A stretch of 9,304 bases of DNA from Prevotella sp. UBA1104 (GTDB lineage Bacteria > Bacteroidota > Bacteroidia > Bacteroidales > Bacteroidaceae). The notes below the pieces were generated by a model. The model saw only the letters and a list, made by a program, of their open reading frames with translations. It ran no database searches and was not told where the DNA came from. The translations under genes were made by a program, and so were the position numbers. Location: positions 7,125-16,428 of the forward strand of contig DCBP01000056.1 in the NCBI GenBank assembly GCA_002314055.1. The letters run 5' to 3'. Every line of letters begins with the position of its first letter. Within the stretch, counting starts at the first letter, position 1. Below are positions 1 through 6,839 of this stretch, piece after piece.

Positions 1-57
1 CAAATAATATGTCAGCTACAAACACATTAGCAGCTACATGTGGCTTATAAGGAAACT

Positions 58-91
58 GCTCCGCCCCCGGAGGGGGAGGCGGGGGAGGGGA
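58..91 (-). repeat. 34-base GC-rich intergenic repeat, copy A
   Basis: These 34 bases are the exact reverse complement of 9271-9304. The element is almost all G and C and lies 27 bases past the stop codon of the S9 peptidase. Read in the direction of that gene it can fold as a hairpin with a CCCCC / UCC / GGGGG core, extended by two more C-G pairs beyond a U-C mismatch. No T-run follows (the next bases on that strand are AGTTTCCTTATAAG), so it is not a canonical intrinsic terminator. It may be a dispersed extragenic repeat that sits at gene ends; this is inferred from two copies only. Confidence 0.85.
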
Positions 92-118
92 CGAAATAAC
101 CCCGAAACTTGAATGATT

Positions 119-2338
119 CTATTTAAGGTAGTCCTCGAAATACTGCGTGATGCGTTCGTGAAGATGAACACTCTTGTGTCCCATCATGTTATGGCCCTCG
201 CCCGGATAAGCAAAGAAATCCGGTTGGGTGCCAGCCTCACTGCAGGCGTTGAGGAACATGAGAGCATTCTGCGGAACAACGGTAGGATCGTTCATACCTA
301 TTATTATCTGCAGTTTCCCTTTCAGGTTCTTCGCCTTGTTGAGCAACGAAGTCTTTTCGTAGCCCTCGGGGTTAGACTGCGGAGTGTCCATATAGCGCTC
401 GCCATACATCACCTCATACCACTTCCAGTCGATTACCGGTCCACCGGCAACTCCCACCTTGAACACGTCAGGATAGTTTGTCATCAGCGAGATTGTCATG
501 AATCCGCCGAAGCTCCATCCGTGAACACCAAGTCGGTTCATGTCGACATACGGCAGCGACTTCAGATATTCCACACCCTTCATCTGGTCTTGCATCTCAA
601 TCTGTCCGAGCTGACGGAATGTAGCCTGCTCGAAGTCCTTGCCGCGGTTCTCGCTACCGCGGTTGTCGAGGATAAAGAGCAGATAGCCCTTCTGTGCCAT
701 GTAGGTCTCCCACGAGCGACTGCACCAGTGCCAGCGGGCATCCACGTTATGGGCATGAGGTCCACCGTATACATAAACCACGGTAGGGTATTTTTTGTTA
801 GGATCGAAACCTATCGGCTTCACCATTCGCCAGTAGAGGTCGGTCTTGCCGTCGGCAGCCTTCAGCGTGCCACAGGAATATTCCGGAATGTTGTAGCCCT
901 TCTCCTTCCATGGGTCTTTGGCGTTGAAGATAAGACTGCGCTTGCCGTTTTCCGTGTCCACCGTTACGATGCGTCGTGGGATGTCGGGCGTCTGATAGTT
1001 GTCGCAGATGTATCTGCCGCTTGCGCTCAGCGTAGCCGCAGCATGCCATCCCTTTCCGTTGTCGTCCATCAGGGCGCGCTTGCCGGTTTCCACGTTCACA
1101 AGGAAGACGTTTGTCTGGATAGGACTGCACTCGTTGGAGGTGTAGATGATGCTCTTGCGCTTGGTGTTGAAACCAAGGAAGTCGAGCACCTCCCAGTTGC
1201 CGCTTGTAAGCTGCTGAATGTCAAGCGACTCCGTGTTGCTTGCCATCCGACTGCCATGCTTGCCGAGGGTGCAGAGATACATGTGGTTGTAGCCGTCGGC
1301 ACGACTCTGCATGATGAACTTCGAACTGTCCCACGGCAGGAAAACGATAGGATGGAGCGGCTCAACGTATTTCTCGTCGGTCTCGCGATAAAGCTCACCG
1401 GTCTTCTCTCCCGTAGTGGCATCGTATGCCGTAAGGCGACAGTCGTTCTGGTCGCGGTTGAGTTCGAACATATAGATTTTCTTGCCGTCGGGTGCCCATG
1501 AGATATTGGTAAAATAGCGGTCGGTAGGGTCGCCGGCTTTCAGATATATGGTCTTTCCCGTTTCGAGGTCGAATACTCCTACGGTTACCTTATGACTTGT
1601 CATTCCTGCCATAGGATATTTGTCGGGCTCGTAGGTAGCCTCGCGCTCAAAGGTGTTCACCTGAGGGTAGTCGGCAACCATCGACTGATCCATGCGGTAG
1701 AAGGCGAGCTTCTTGCCGTCGGCTGCCCAGAAGAGACCCTCGTTGCAGTTGAACTCGTTGCGGTGGACGGCTTGTCCGTAGACAATCTCGCGACTGCCGT
1801 CGGCAGTGAGCTGTGTCGTCTTGCCGTCAGCATCGGTAACGAAGAGGTTGTCGCCTTCCACGAAGGCGAGGGCACGTGACTTGGCGTTCCATTCCGAGGC
1901 CTGCTCCGCCCCGTGTTTCTGTCGCCAGACAACCTTTTTCTTCTTGAAGTCCACGAGCATGCGCTCCGTCTTGCTCTTGAGCATAACAAGACTCTTGTCA
2001 GCATAGGGGAACGAAGCGTAGCCAAGGTTGCGCATCTTGTTGTCGTCTGTCGTTGCAGCCCATTTGTTTATCTGTTCGGCGGTGAAGAGAAGAGTTTCCC
2101 TGCCGCTCGTCTTGTCTACCAGTTTGCAGTCTTCCGGGTTGCGGCGCACCAGCTGGTCGCCCCACCAAGTAAGATTCCTGTATTCGGGAATCATGTTGTG
2201 GTAGTTGTTTCCTCCGAAGTTCAGGTCCTCGAGCGAGAACTGTTTTCCTTGTGCCATTCCGTTCATTGTGGATAGAATGCAAACGGCGGCAACGGCAATA
2301 TGTCGTGCCGCCGAGTTTATGATATTTTCAATCATCAT
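119..2338 (-). CDS. Exported S9 family peptidase (DPP IV / prolyl tripeptidyl peptidase type)
   Basis: This 739-residue serine exopeptidase probably removes short, proline-containing N-terminal peptides in the periplasm or at the cell surface. A signal peptide is visible (hydrophobic residues about 14-25), with likely cleavage after Ala29. That would leave Gln30 first, the usual Bacteroidetes pattern; Cys20 follows Val, so a lipobox is unlikely. Residues about 80-490 are the DPP IV-type beta-propeller, and about 500-739 the alpha/beta-hydrolase domain. Catalytic residues are visible: YGGP at 524-527, nucleophile Ser609 in GWSFGG, Asp684 in GMND and His716 in GEGH. The Ser-Asp and Ser-His spacings (75 and 107) match those I recall for Porphyromonas DPP IV and PtpA. 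The paired Glu that holds the substrate amino group in DPP IV appears here as Asn194-Glu195, so tripeptidyl or another specificity is possible. It follows the methyltransferase gene by 29 bases with no promoter seen between, so it is probably last in that operon. Met2 at 2335 is an alternative start. Confidence 0.95.
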   Translation of the reverse strand: MMIENIINSAARHIAVAAVCILSTMNGMAQGKQFSLEDLNFGGNNYHNMIPEYRNLTWWGDQLVRRNPEDCKLVDKTSGRETLLFTAEQINKWAATTDDNKMRNLGYASFPYADKSLVMLKSKTERMLVDFKKKKVVWRQKHGAEQASEWNAKSRALAFVEGDNLFVTDADGKTTQLTADGSREIVYGQAVHRNEFNCNEGLFWAADGKKLAFYRMDQSMVADYPQVNTFEREATYEPDKYPMAGMTSHKVTVGVFDLETGKTIYLKAGDPTDRYFTNISWAPDGKKIYMFELNRDQNDCRLTAYDATTGEKTGELYRETDEKYVEPLHPIVFLPWDSSKFIMQSRADGYNHMYLCTLGKHGSRMASNTESLDIQQLTSGNWEVLDFLGFNTKRKSIIYTSNECSPIQTNVFLVNVETGKRALMDDNGKGWHAAATLSASGRYICDNYQTPDIPRRIVTVDTENGKRSLIFNAKDPWKEKGYNIPEYSCGTLKAADGKTDLYWRMVKPIGFDPNKKYPTVVYVYGGPHAHNVDARWHWCSRSWETYMAQKGYLLFILDNRGSENRGKDFEQATFRQLGQIEMQDQMKGVEYLKSLPYVDMNRLGVHGWSFGGFMTISLMTNYPDVFKVGVAGGPVIDWKWYEVMYGERYMDTPQSNPEGYEKTSLLNKAKNLKGKLQIIIGMNDPTVVPQNALMFLNACSEAGTQPDFFAYPGEGHNMMGHKSVHLHERITQYFEDYLK

Positions 2339-2367
2339 TGCGGTTAAATTTGTTCATATTCATGCAA

Positions 2368-3861
2368 CTACTTTCTGTCGTAGCCTCTGCCTGCCGGCTT
2401 ACCGCCCTTGCGGTCGCCGCCTCTGCCAAACGAGCGTCCGCCCTTGTCGAAGGGTTTTCTGCCTCCGCGACGCTCGTCGTCGCTACGGCGCTCCCTTGTG
2501 CGAGGTCTGCGCTCGCGCTTGTTCTCGAAGCTGTCGATGTCCTTGCTGTAAGGACTCTTGCGGAACCTGAAAGACCGTATGTCTTCGTCTTCCATATTCT
2601 CCGGTTCGTCGAGTCGCTTCTTGAACTCGCGGTGCTCCTTAAAGCGGTGCTTCTCTGCCATCTGCTTCTTCTCCTCCTCAGTCTTCAGGATATTTCCCTC
2701 GCTGCGGAAGTCTTTCAGTCCGCCCTCGAACATGAGGTATTTGCGGAACTCACACTCCAGCGAACCGTTGTAGAGCGGAATCTTCTGCGACGGCTTGAGT
2801 CCTATCTGGTCGAAACATTCCTTGCGGTAGCTGAGTACCCATGCCTCGCCGTTCTTGAACTTATGCTTCAGTGTCTCGCCAATCATCTTGTAAGTGCCCA
2901 GGAGGTTTGGCGTGGAGATGCGCTCACCGTAAGGCGGGTTGGTAATCATGAACGACTTTTCCGCCGGCTGCTTGAAGTCCTTGAAGTCGGCACAAGTTAC
3001 GGTGATGTCTTTCGACAGTCCGGCAGCCTTTACATTCATTATAGCCGTGTTCACAGCCTTCATGTCAACGTCGGAACCATAGATATGGTGGTTGAATTCG
3101 CGCTCCTGAGAGTCGTCGTTGTAGATGCTGTCGAAGAGGTCAGCGTCGAAGTCCTTCCATTTCTCGAAAGCGAATTCCTTGCGGAACAGACCCGGTGCCA
3201 TGTTGCGGGCGATGAGTGCCGCCTCGATGATGATGGTGCCCGAACCGCACATCGGGTCGTAGAAATCGGTGTCGCCCTTCCATCCCGACATGAGAATCAT
3301 TCCGGCTGCGAGCACCTCGTTGAGCGGAGCCTCAACAGACTCCTGGCGGTATCCGCGGCGGTGAAGGCTCTCGCCGCTGGAGTCGAGCGACAGGGTGCAT
3401 CTGTCTTCGGCGATATGGATGTTCAGACGGATGTCTGGGTTGGCAACCGAGATGTTCGGACGGCTGCCGGTCTTCTCGCGGAACTGGTCCACGATGGCAT
3501 CCTTCACCTTGTATGCAACAAACTTAGAGTGGCGGAATTCTTCGGAGAATACAACGGAGTCGACGGCGAAGCAGTCTTTCAGGTCGAGATACTTGCTCCA
3601 GTCTATCTTTTTCACCTCGTTGTAAACGTCGTCGGCGCTCTGCGCCTTGAAGTGCTTGATTGGTTTAAGGATGCGGATAGCCGTGTGAAGCTGGAAGTTC
3701 GCACGATACATCATCTCCTTGTTACCCGTAAACGACACCATTCGTCGTCCAATCTCCACATTGTTGGCTCCGAGCTGTGTCAGCTCCTGTGCCAGCACTG
3801 GCTCCAGACCCATAAAGGTCTTTGCGATGAGCTCAAATTCCTGTTCCATTATTGAATTCAA
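2368..3861 (-). CDS. THUMP-domain class I SAM-dependent RNA methyltransferase (RlmL N-terminal-half-like)
   Basis: This cytoplasmic enzyme probably makes N2-methylguanosine in 23S rRNA, as the N-terminal half of E. coli RlmL does; the exact target base cannot be read from sequence. The N-terminal residues (about 1-65) and the THUMP RNA-binding region (about 66-160) resemble RlmL. They are followed by LHRRGYR at 166-172, SAM-binding motif I DPMCGSGT at 202-209 and catalytic motif NPPY at 308-311. From residue 395 to 497 there is a highly charged tail, becoming Arg/Gly-rich at the end (GGR, GRGG, GRGY), which is likely disordered and RNA-binding. The E. coli enzyme instead carries a second methyltransferase domain (RlmK), which is absent here. 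The gene start overlaps the end of cysE by 29 bases (17 if Met5 at 3849 is used), which suggests translational coupling. Met5 is equally plausible as the start. Confidence 0.93.
   Translation of the reverse strand: MNSIMEQEFELIAKTFMGLEPVLAQELTQLGANNVEIGRRMVSFTGNKEMMYRANFQLHTAIRILKPIKHFKAQSADDVYNEVKKIDWSKYLDLKDCFAVDSVVFSEEFRHSKFVAYKVKDAIVDQFREKTGSRPNISVANPDIRLNIHIAEDRCTLSLDSSGESLHRRGYRQESVEAPLNEVLAAGMILMSGWKGDTDFYDPMCGSGTIIIEAALIARNMAPGLFRKEFAFEKWKDFDADLFDSIYNDDSQEREFNHHIYGSDVDMKAVNTAIMNVKAAGLSKDITVTCADFKDFKQPAEKSFMITNPPYGERISTPNLLGTYKMIGETLKHKFKNGEAWVLSYRKECFDQIGLKPSQKIPLYNGSLECEFRKYLMFEGGLKDFRSEGNILKTEEEKKQMAEKHRFKEHREFKKRLDEPENMEDEDIRSFRFRKSPYSKDIDSFENKRERRPRTRERRSDDERRGGRKPFDKGGRSFGRGGDRKGGKPAGRGYDRK
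2371..2679 (-). other. Arg/Gly- and Lys-rich disordered tail of the RNA methyltransferase
   Basis: This segment encodes residues 395-497 of the methyltransferase. The first part is a charged, probably helical stretch rich in Glu, Lys and Arg. The second part is rich in Arg, Gly, Lys and Asp, with several GGR/GRGG steps, and has few hydrophobic residues. Such tails in other RNA-binding proteins help non-specific RNA binding; that this one does so is inference. Reading frame and stop codon (TAG at 2368-2370) are intact, so this is not a frameshift artefact. Confidence 0.8.
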
Positions 3862-4771
3862 AATCTAATATACTTATTTTTTCCTGTTTATACTTCTTTG
3901 TCTTGGGCTTCATGTCTTTGGTCACCCACACGTTGGCACCCACCACACAACCTTTTCCTATTGTTATCCTGCCGAGCACGGTGGCGTTGGCATAAATCAC
4001 CACGTCGTCGCCGATGATAGGATGGCGCGGAATGCCCTTTATCGGGTTACCGTCTTTGTCGAGCGGGAAGCTCTTTGCTCCGAGCGTTACGCCCTGATAG
4101 AGTTTCACGTTGTTGCCGATGATGCATGTTGCCCCGATTACGACGCCCGTGCCGTGGTCGATGGTGAAATATTTTCCTATCTTTGCCCCCGGGTGGATGT
4201 CGATGCCCGTCTCAGAGTGTGCCATTTCCGTCAGGATTCGCGGAATGAGGGGCACGCCGAGGAGCACCAGTTCGTGGGCGATGCGATAGTTAGTGAGTGC
4301 CTTTATAACCGGGTAGCACGAGATAATCTCCCCTACATTGTCGGCTGCCGGGTCGCCGTTGTATGCGGCTATGACATCGGTGGCAAGTACTGCCCTTATT
4401 TCCGGCAAGCGACTGATGAGCGAGATGGCTATTTCGTCGGCTGTTTTCTTTCTTGATTCCATATCTTCCGGTGTCTCACTCTCGGTGTCGGCGAAACACA
4501 GTCCGGCAAGCACCTGTTCGGCAAGCAGCTTATGCAGGCGTTCCACATTCACTCCGATATGGTATTTTATTGTTCTGGTATTGACGGTAGACTTTCCGTA
4601 ATAGCCCGGAAAGATGATGGCTCGCACCAATGAAACGATTTCTTCGAGAGCGGCGGCAGAAGGAAGCGGGTCGCCGTCTTGATGCTGATGGAAAATGCCC
4701 TTCAGCGAATCTTCAGCAGAGAGCTTCTCCACTGTCTGTGTCAAAATGTTTGTCAATCTGTCAATGCCCAT
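3833..4771 (-). CDS. cysE: Serine O-acetyltransferase (CysE/EpsC family)
   Basis: The enzyme transfers an acetyl group from acetyl-CoA to L-serine to make O-acetylserine, the carbon skeleton for cysteine synthesis in the cytoplasm. At 312 residues it is longer than E. coli CysE (273) because of an extended alpha-helical N-terminal part (about 1-180), as in the EpsC-type group. The left-handed beta-helix of hexapeptide repeats runs from about 190 to 285. Asp191 (in GIDIHP) and His206 (in IDHGTG) are 15 residues apart, the same as the catalytic Asp143/His158 pair of E. coli. LYQGVTLGA at 224-232 and the GIPRHP turn at 246-251 are also typical. The gene has its own promoter 28 bases upstream and overlaps the methyltransferase gene at its 3' end. 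No O-acetylserine sulfhydrylase gene lies in this window. Confidence 0.96.
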   Translation of the reverse strand: MGIDRLTNILTQTVEKLSAEDSLKGIFHQHQDGDPLPSAAALEEIVSLVRAIIFPGYYGKSTVNTRTIKYHIGVNVERLHKLLAEQVLAGLCFADTESETPEDMESRKKTADEIAISLISRLPEIRAVLATDVIAAYNGDPAADNVGEIISCYPVIKALTNYRIAHELVLLGVPLIPRILTEMAHSETGIDIHPGAKIGKYFTIDHGTGVVIGATCIIGNNVKLYQGVTLGAKSFPLDKDGNPIKGIPRHPIIGDDVVIYANATVLGRITIGKGCVVGANVWVTKDMKPKTKKYKQEKISILDFEFNNGTGI

Positions 4772-4798
4772 CGATGCAAAAAAGTGTCAATACGGGTG

Positions 4799-4830
4799 CA
4801 AAATTACTTGATTTATCGTTAATTACCAAA
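4799..4830 (-). promoter_or_regulatory. Bacteroidetes -33/-7 promoter for cysE
   Basis: On the minus strand a -33 box TTTG (4830-4827) is followed, after 20 bases, by a -7 box TAATTTTG (4806-4799), which fits TAnnTTTG exactly. Transcription would begin about 20-25 bases before the cysE start codon at 4771, giving a short leader. The promoter probably drives cysE, the RNA methyltransferase and the S9 peptidase together. The match is by eye to the known sigma-ABfr consensus. Confidence 0.75.
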
Positions 4831-4871
4831 TAATTCGGCGGAATGTTGTGTTTTTATAAAAGCATTTCTTG

Positions 4872-5249
4872 TCAATAAAGATAAAACATGCGCTCCATCA
4901 TCTGCCATTTCTGGTCGGATGTGGCGTCGGCGGCACATTGCTGAAAGGCTGCCACATGCTTCTCCCATTCCTCTTGGCGAGGCAGGGTGGCAAGGCGCTG
5001 CATTGCCTCGTCCCAACAGAAATCTACCGGGGCGTCGACTATCATCACCAGACGGTTTCCAAGTATGTAGATTTCCATCTCAAGAATTCCTACTTGTTTT
5101 ATCCCCTCTTCTATCTCATGCCAAAAATGAGCTTTATCGTGGGCCTTGCGGTATTCTCTGATGAGTTCTGTGTCGTCTTTCAGTTCCATTGTCTGCACGA
5201 AGCGCTTTGTCGGCACTCCGTATTCCTTGCTTTTATATCCTTCAGTCAT
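4872..5249 (-). CDS. L-rhamnose mutarotase family protein (COG3254/RhaM-like)
   Basis: This 125-residue protein aligns with E. coli RhaM (104 residues), which interconverts alpha and beta anomers of L-rhamnose. The N-terminal YRKAH (33-37) matches RhaM YQRRH, which carries the catalytic Tyr and His; IYILGNRL (60-67) matches the IYLDKARNLL strand; EEWEKH (about 93-98) matches the RWWKY region; and the C-terminal MFYLY matches VFYLP. The N-terminal 15 or so residues extend beyond RhaM. No rhamnose or fucose catabolic genes are adjacent, so the substrate sugar is open: some COG3254 proteins act on fucose or other 6-deoxy sugars. The gene lies 100 bases upstream of cysE on the same strand, but cysE has its own promoter, and I could not find a good -7 box for this gene. 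Confidence 0.87.
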   Translation of the reverse strand: MTEGYKSKEYGVPTKRFVQTMELKDDTELIREYRKAHDKAHFWHEIEEGIKQVGILEMEIYILGNRLVMIVDAPVDFCWDEAMQRLATLPRQEEWEKHVAAFQQCAADATSDQKWQMMERMFYLY

Positions 5250-5354
5250 GACTTTTTTTATTTATAACGTTCCGGTGGCGGGTTTATTGTGTTTAACGGA
5301 AAATACTTATCAGAACACGTACCTATAAATATTGCATGTATCAAACGTTGGGAG

Positions 5355-5442
5355 CGTTTCGCCCAAACACCGGAAACGTTTCGCCCAAACACCAGAAGCG
5401 TTTCGCCCAAACACCGGAAACGTTTCGCCCAAACGCCTGACA
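5355..5442. repeat. Four tandem copies of a 22-base unit
   Basis: Copies start at 5355, 5377, 5399 and 5421. All begin CGTTTCGCCCAAAC. Copies 1 and 3 are identical and end ACCGGAAA; copy 2 ends ACCAGAAG; copy 4 is the most diverged and ends GCCTGACA. Where an ACCGGAAA end meets the next copy, a perfect palindrome GAAACGTTTC forms (5373-5382 and 5417-5426, 44 bases apart). The 22-base period is close to two turns of DNA and is not a multiple of three, so it does not fit a coding repeat. The array lies 65 bases upstream of the purD -33 box and 105 bases upstream of the mutarotase start. It may be an operator array or a neutral tandem repeat. Confidence 0.95.
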
Positions 5443-5507
5443 GCAGCGAATAAACTGCCGATAAAACAACAAAAAAACATATTTTTCATTCTTACTTGCA
5501 AATATAT

Positions 5508-5538
5508 TTTGACGAAAGAACTTATTATTGTACTTTTG
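5508..5538 (+). promoter_or_regulatory. Bacteroidetes -33/-7 promoter for purD
   Basis: A -33 box TTTG (5508-5511) is followed after 19 bases by TACTTTTG (5531-5538), an exact TAnnTTTG -7 box. Transcription should start near 5543-5546, leaving a leader of about 25 bases before the purD ATG. No purine riboswitch can fit in such a short leader, so any purine control would have to act at or upstream of the promoter. Confidence 0.82.
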
Positions 5539-5569
5539 CACACATATAATTTTAAAGAATCATACGGTT

Positions 5570-6838
5570 ATGAAAATACTTCTTTTGGGAAGCGGTGGAC
5601 GCGAACATGCTTTGGCTTGGAAAATAGCACAAAGCCCTAAAGTAGAAAAACTTTATATTGCTCCGGGTAATGCCGGAACGGGATTGACTGGAGAGAATGT
5701 CAACATTAAGGCTGACGACTTCGAAGCCTTGAAGGACTTCTGTGTTGAAAAGAATATCAATATGGTGGTCGTCGGACCAGAGGATCCGCTCGTGAAAGGT
5801 ATATATGATGACTTTAAAAACGATCCGCGAACTAAGGATATCCCGGTTATCGGACCGTCGAAGAAGGGTGCCGTGCTCGAGGGCTCTAAGGATTTCGCCA
5901 AAGGCTTCATGCAGAGACACAATATCCCGACGGCTAAATACAAGACGTTTGACGGAACGACGCTCGAGGAAGGACTGAAATTTCTCGAAACACTGAAGGC
6001 TCCGTATGTGCTGAAAGCCGACGGACTGTGCGCCGGCAAGGGCGTGCTCATCTTGCCTACTCTCGAAGAGGCTAAAAAGGAACTGAAGGAGATGCTCGGA
6101 GGCATGTTCGGAAATGCTTCGGCCCAGGTGGTCATTGAGGAATTCCTGAGCGGTATTGAATGCTCGGTATTCGTACTTACCGACGGCAAGAACTACAAGA
6201 TTCTGCCGGAGGCTAAAGACTATAAGCGTATCGGAGAACATGACACCGGACTGAATACTGGCGGTATGGGCAGCGTGACGCCTGTTCCTTTTGCCGACAA
6301 GGAGTGGATGAAGAAAGTGGAGGATAAAATTATCCGTCCTACGGTGGAGGGACTCGCCGAGGAGAATATCGACTACAAGGGATTTATCTTCTTCGGACTG
6401 ATAAATGTTGAAGGCGAACCGATGGTTATTGAATACAACTGCCGTATGGGTGACCCGGAGACGGAAAGCGTTATGCTGCGCATAAAGAGCGACCTCGTGG
6501 ACTTGCTCGAGGGGGTTGCTGAAGGAGATCTCGATAAACGAGAAATCGTGTTCGACGAGAGGGCTGCCGTCTGCGTTATGCTCGTGAGCGGCGGATACCC
6601 GGAGAAATATGTAAAGGGCTACCCTATCTCCGGCATCGACGACGTGAAGGGCAGCATCGTGTTCCATTCGGGAACGGCAATGAAAGACGGACAGGTGGTG
6701 ACCAACGGCGGACGTGTAATTGCCGTAAGCTCTTACGGAAAGGACAAGGAGGAGGCGCTCGCCAAATCTTTTGCCGAGGCTAACAAGATTCATTTCACAG
6801 ACAAATACTTTAGAAGGGACATAGGACAGGATCTGTAA
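5570..6838 (+). CDS. purD: Phosphoribosylamine-glycine ligase (GAR synthetase)
   Basis: PurD joins glycine to 5-phosphoribosylamine using ATP, the second step of de novo purine synthesis, in the cytoplasm. The 422-residue length is normal for the family. GSGGREHA (7-14) marks the N-terminal domain, with PGNAGTG at 32-38. The ATP-grasp domain follows, with LKADGLCAGKGV at 148-159, NTGGMG at 229-234 and the metal-binding RMGDPETE at 292-299; the C-terminal domain covers about 325-422. The frame is open upstream to 5528, but that start would lie inside the promoter. The ATG at 5570 gives the conserved MKILLLGSGGREHA start and a sensible leader. The next gene starts one base after the stop, so they are co-transcribed. 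No other purine genes are in the window. Confidence 0.98.
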   Translation: MKILLLGSGGREHALAWKIAQSPKVEKLYIAPGNAGTGLTGENVNIKADDFEALKDFCVEKNINMVVVGPEDPLVKGIYDDFKNDPRTKDIPVIGPSKKGAVLEGSKDFAKGFMQRHNIPTAKYKTFDGTTLEEGLKFLETLKAPYVLKADGLCAGKGVLILPTLEEAKKELKEMLGGMFGNASAQVVIEEFLSGIECSVFVLTDGKNYKILPEAKDYKRIGEHDTGLNTGGMGSVTPVPFADKEWMKKVEDKIIRPTVEGLAEENIDYKGFIFFGLINVEGEPMVIEYNCRMGDPETESVMLRIKSDLVDLLEGVAEGDLDKREIVFDERAAVCVMLVSGGYPEKYVKGYPISGIDDVKGSIVFHSGTAMKDGQVVTNGGRVIAVSSYGKDKEEALAKSFAEANKIHFTDKYFRRDIGQDL

Positions 6839-6839
6839 T

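Larger units (their letters stand above)
5250..5569. other. Divergent intergenic region between the mutarotase gene and purD
   Basis: This 320-base stretch has no credible gene. From left to right it contains about 105 AT-leaning bases upstream of the mutarotase gene, where no TAnnTTTG box is evident on the minus strand; a four-copy 22-base tandem repeat (5355-5442); an AT-rich spacer; and the purD promoter (5508-5538) with a short leader to the ATG at 5570. Short open frames crossing the repeats on both strands exist only because the repeat unit lacks stop codons. Confidence 0.8.

Noticed and set aside
13..42. Direct repeat CAGCTACA at 13-20 and 31-38, and a CACAT/ATGTG arm pair at 23-27 and 38-42
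   Set aside because: Both are too short to stand out from chance in an unannotated 57-base edge, and no gene or further copies give them meaning.
58..91. Rho-independent terminator for the S9 peptidase gene
   Set aside because: A GC hairpin is possible, but the following bases on the minus strand have no T-run. A role in RNA ending remains possible, but the classical structure is not there.
113..1501. Long open frame (462 codons) on the plus strand opposite the S9 peptidase gene
   Set aside because: It is antisense to a gene with intact signal peptide and catalytic triad, has no recognisable motif, and reflects the codon use of the real gene. Its start also overlaps the 3' end of the peptidase with no promoter.
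2338..3855. Open frame of 505 codons opposite the RNA methyltransferase gene
   Set aside because: It covers the gene in antisense, is rich in Leu, Val and Arg from complementing the real codons, and carries no domain I can recognise. The sense frame has clear THUMP and NPPY motifs.
5355..5442. CRISPR array
   Set aside because: The units are directly adjacent with no spacers, only 22 bases long, and no cas gene is nearby.
5528..5569. Upstream start for purD at 5528
   Set aside because: It would put the start codon within the -7 box region and add 14 residues not found in PurD proteins; the ATG at 5570 fits family and promoter.
5310..5640. Small proteins encoded across the 22-base repeats (for example frames 5332-5640 plus and 5310-5543 minus)
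   Set aside because: A 22-base unit without stop codons stays open in all frames on both strands, producing repeated peptides by chance. No promoter-start pair supports them, and one runs into purD in another frame.
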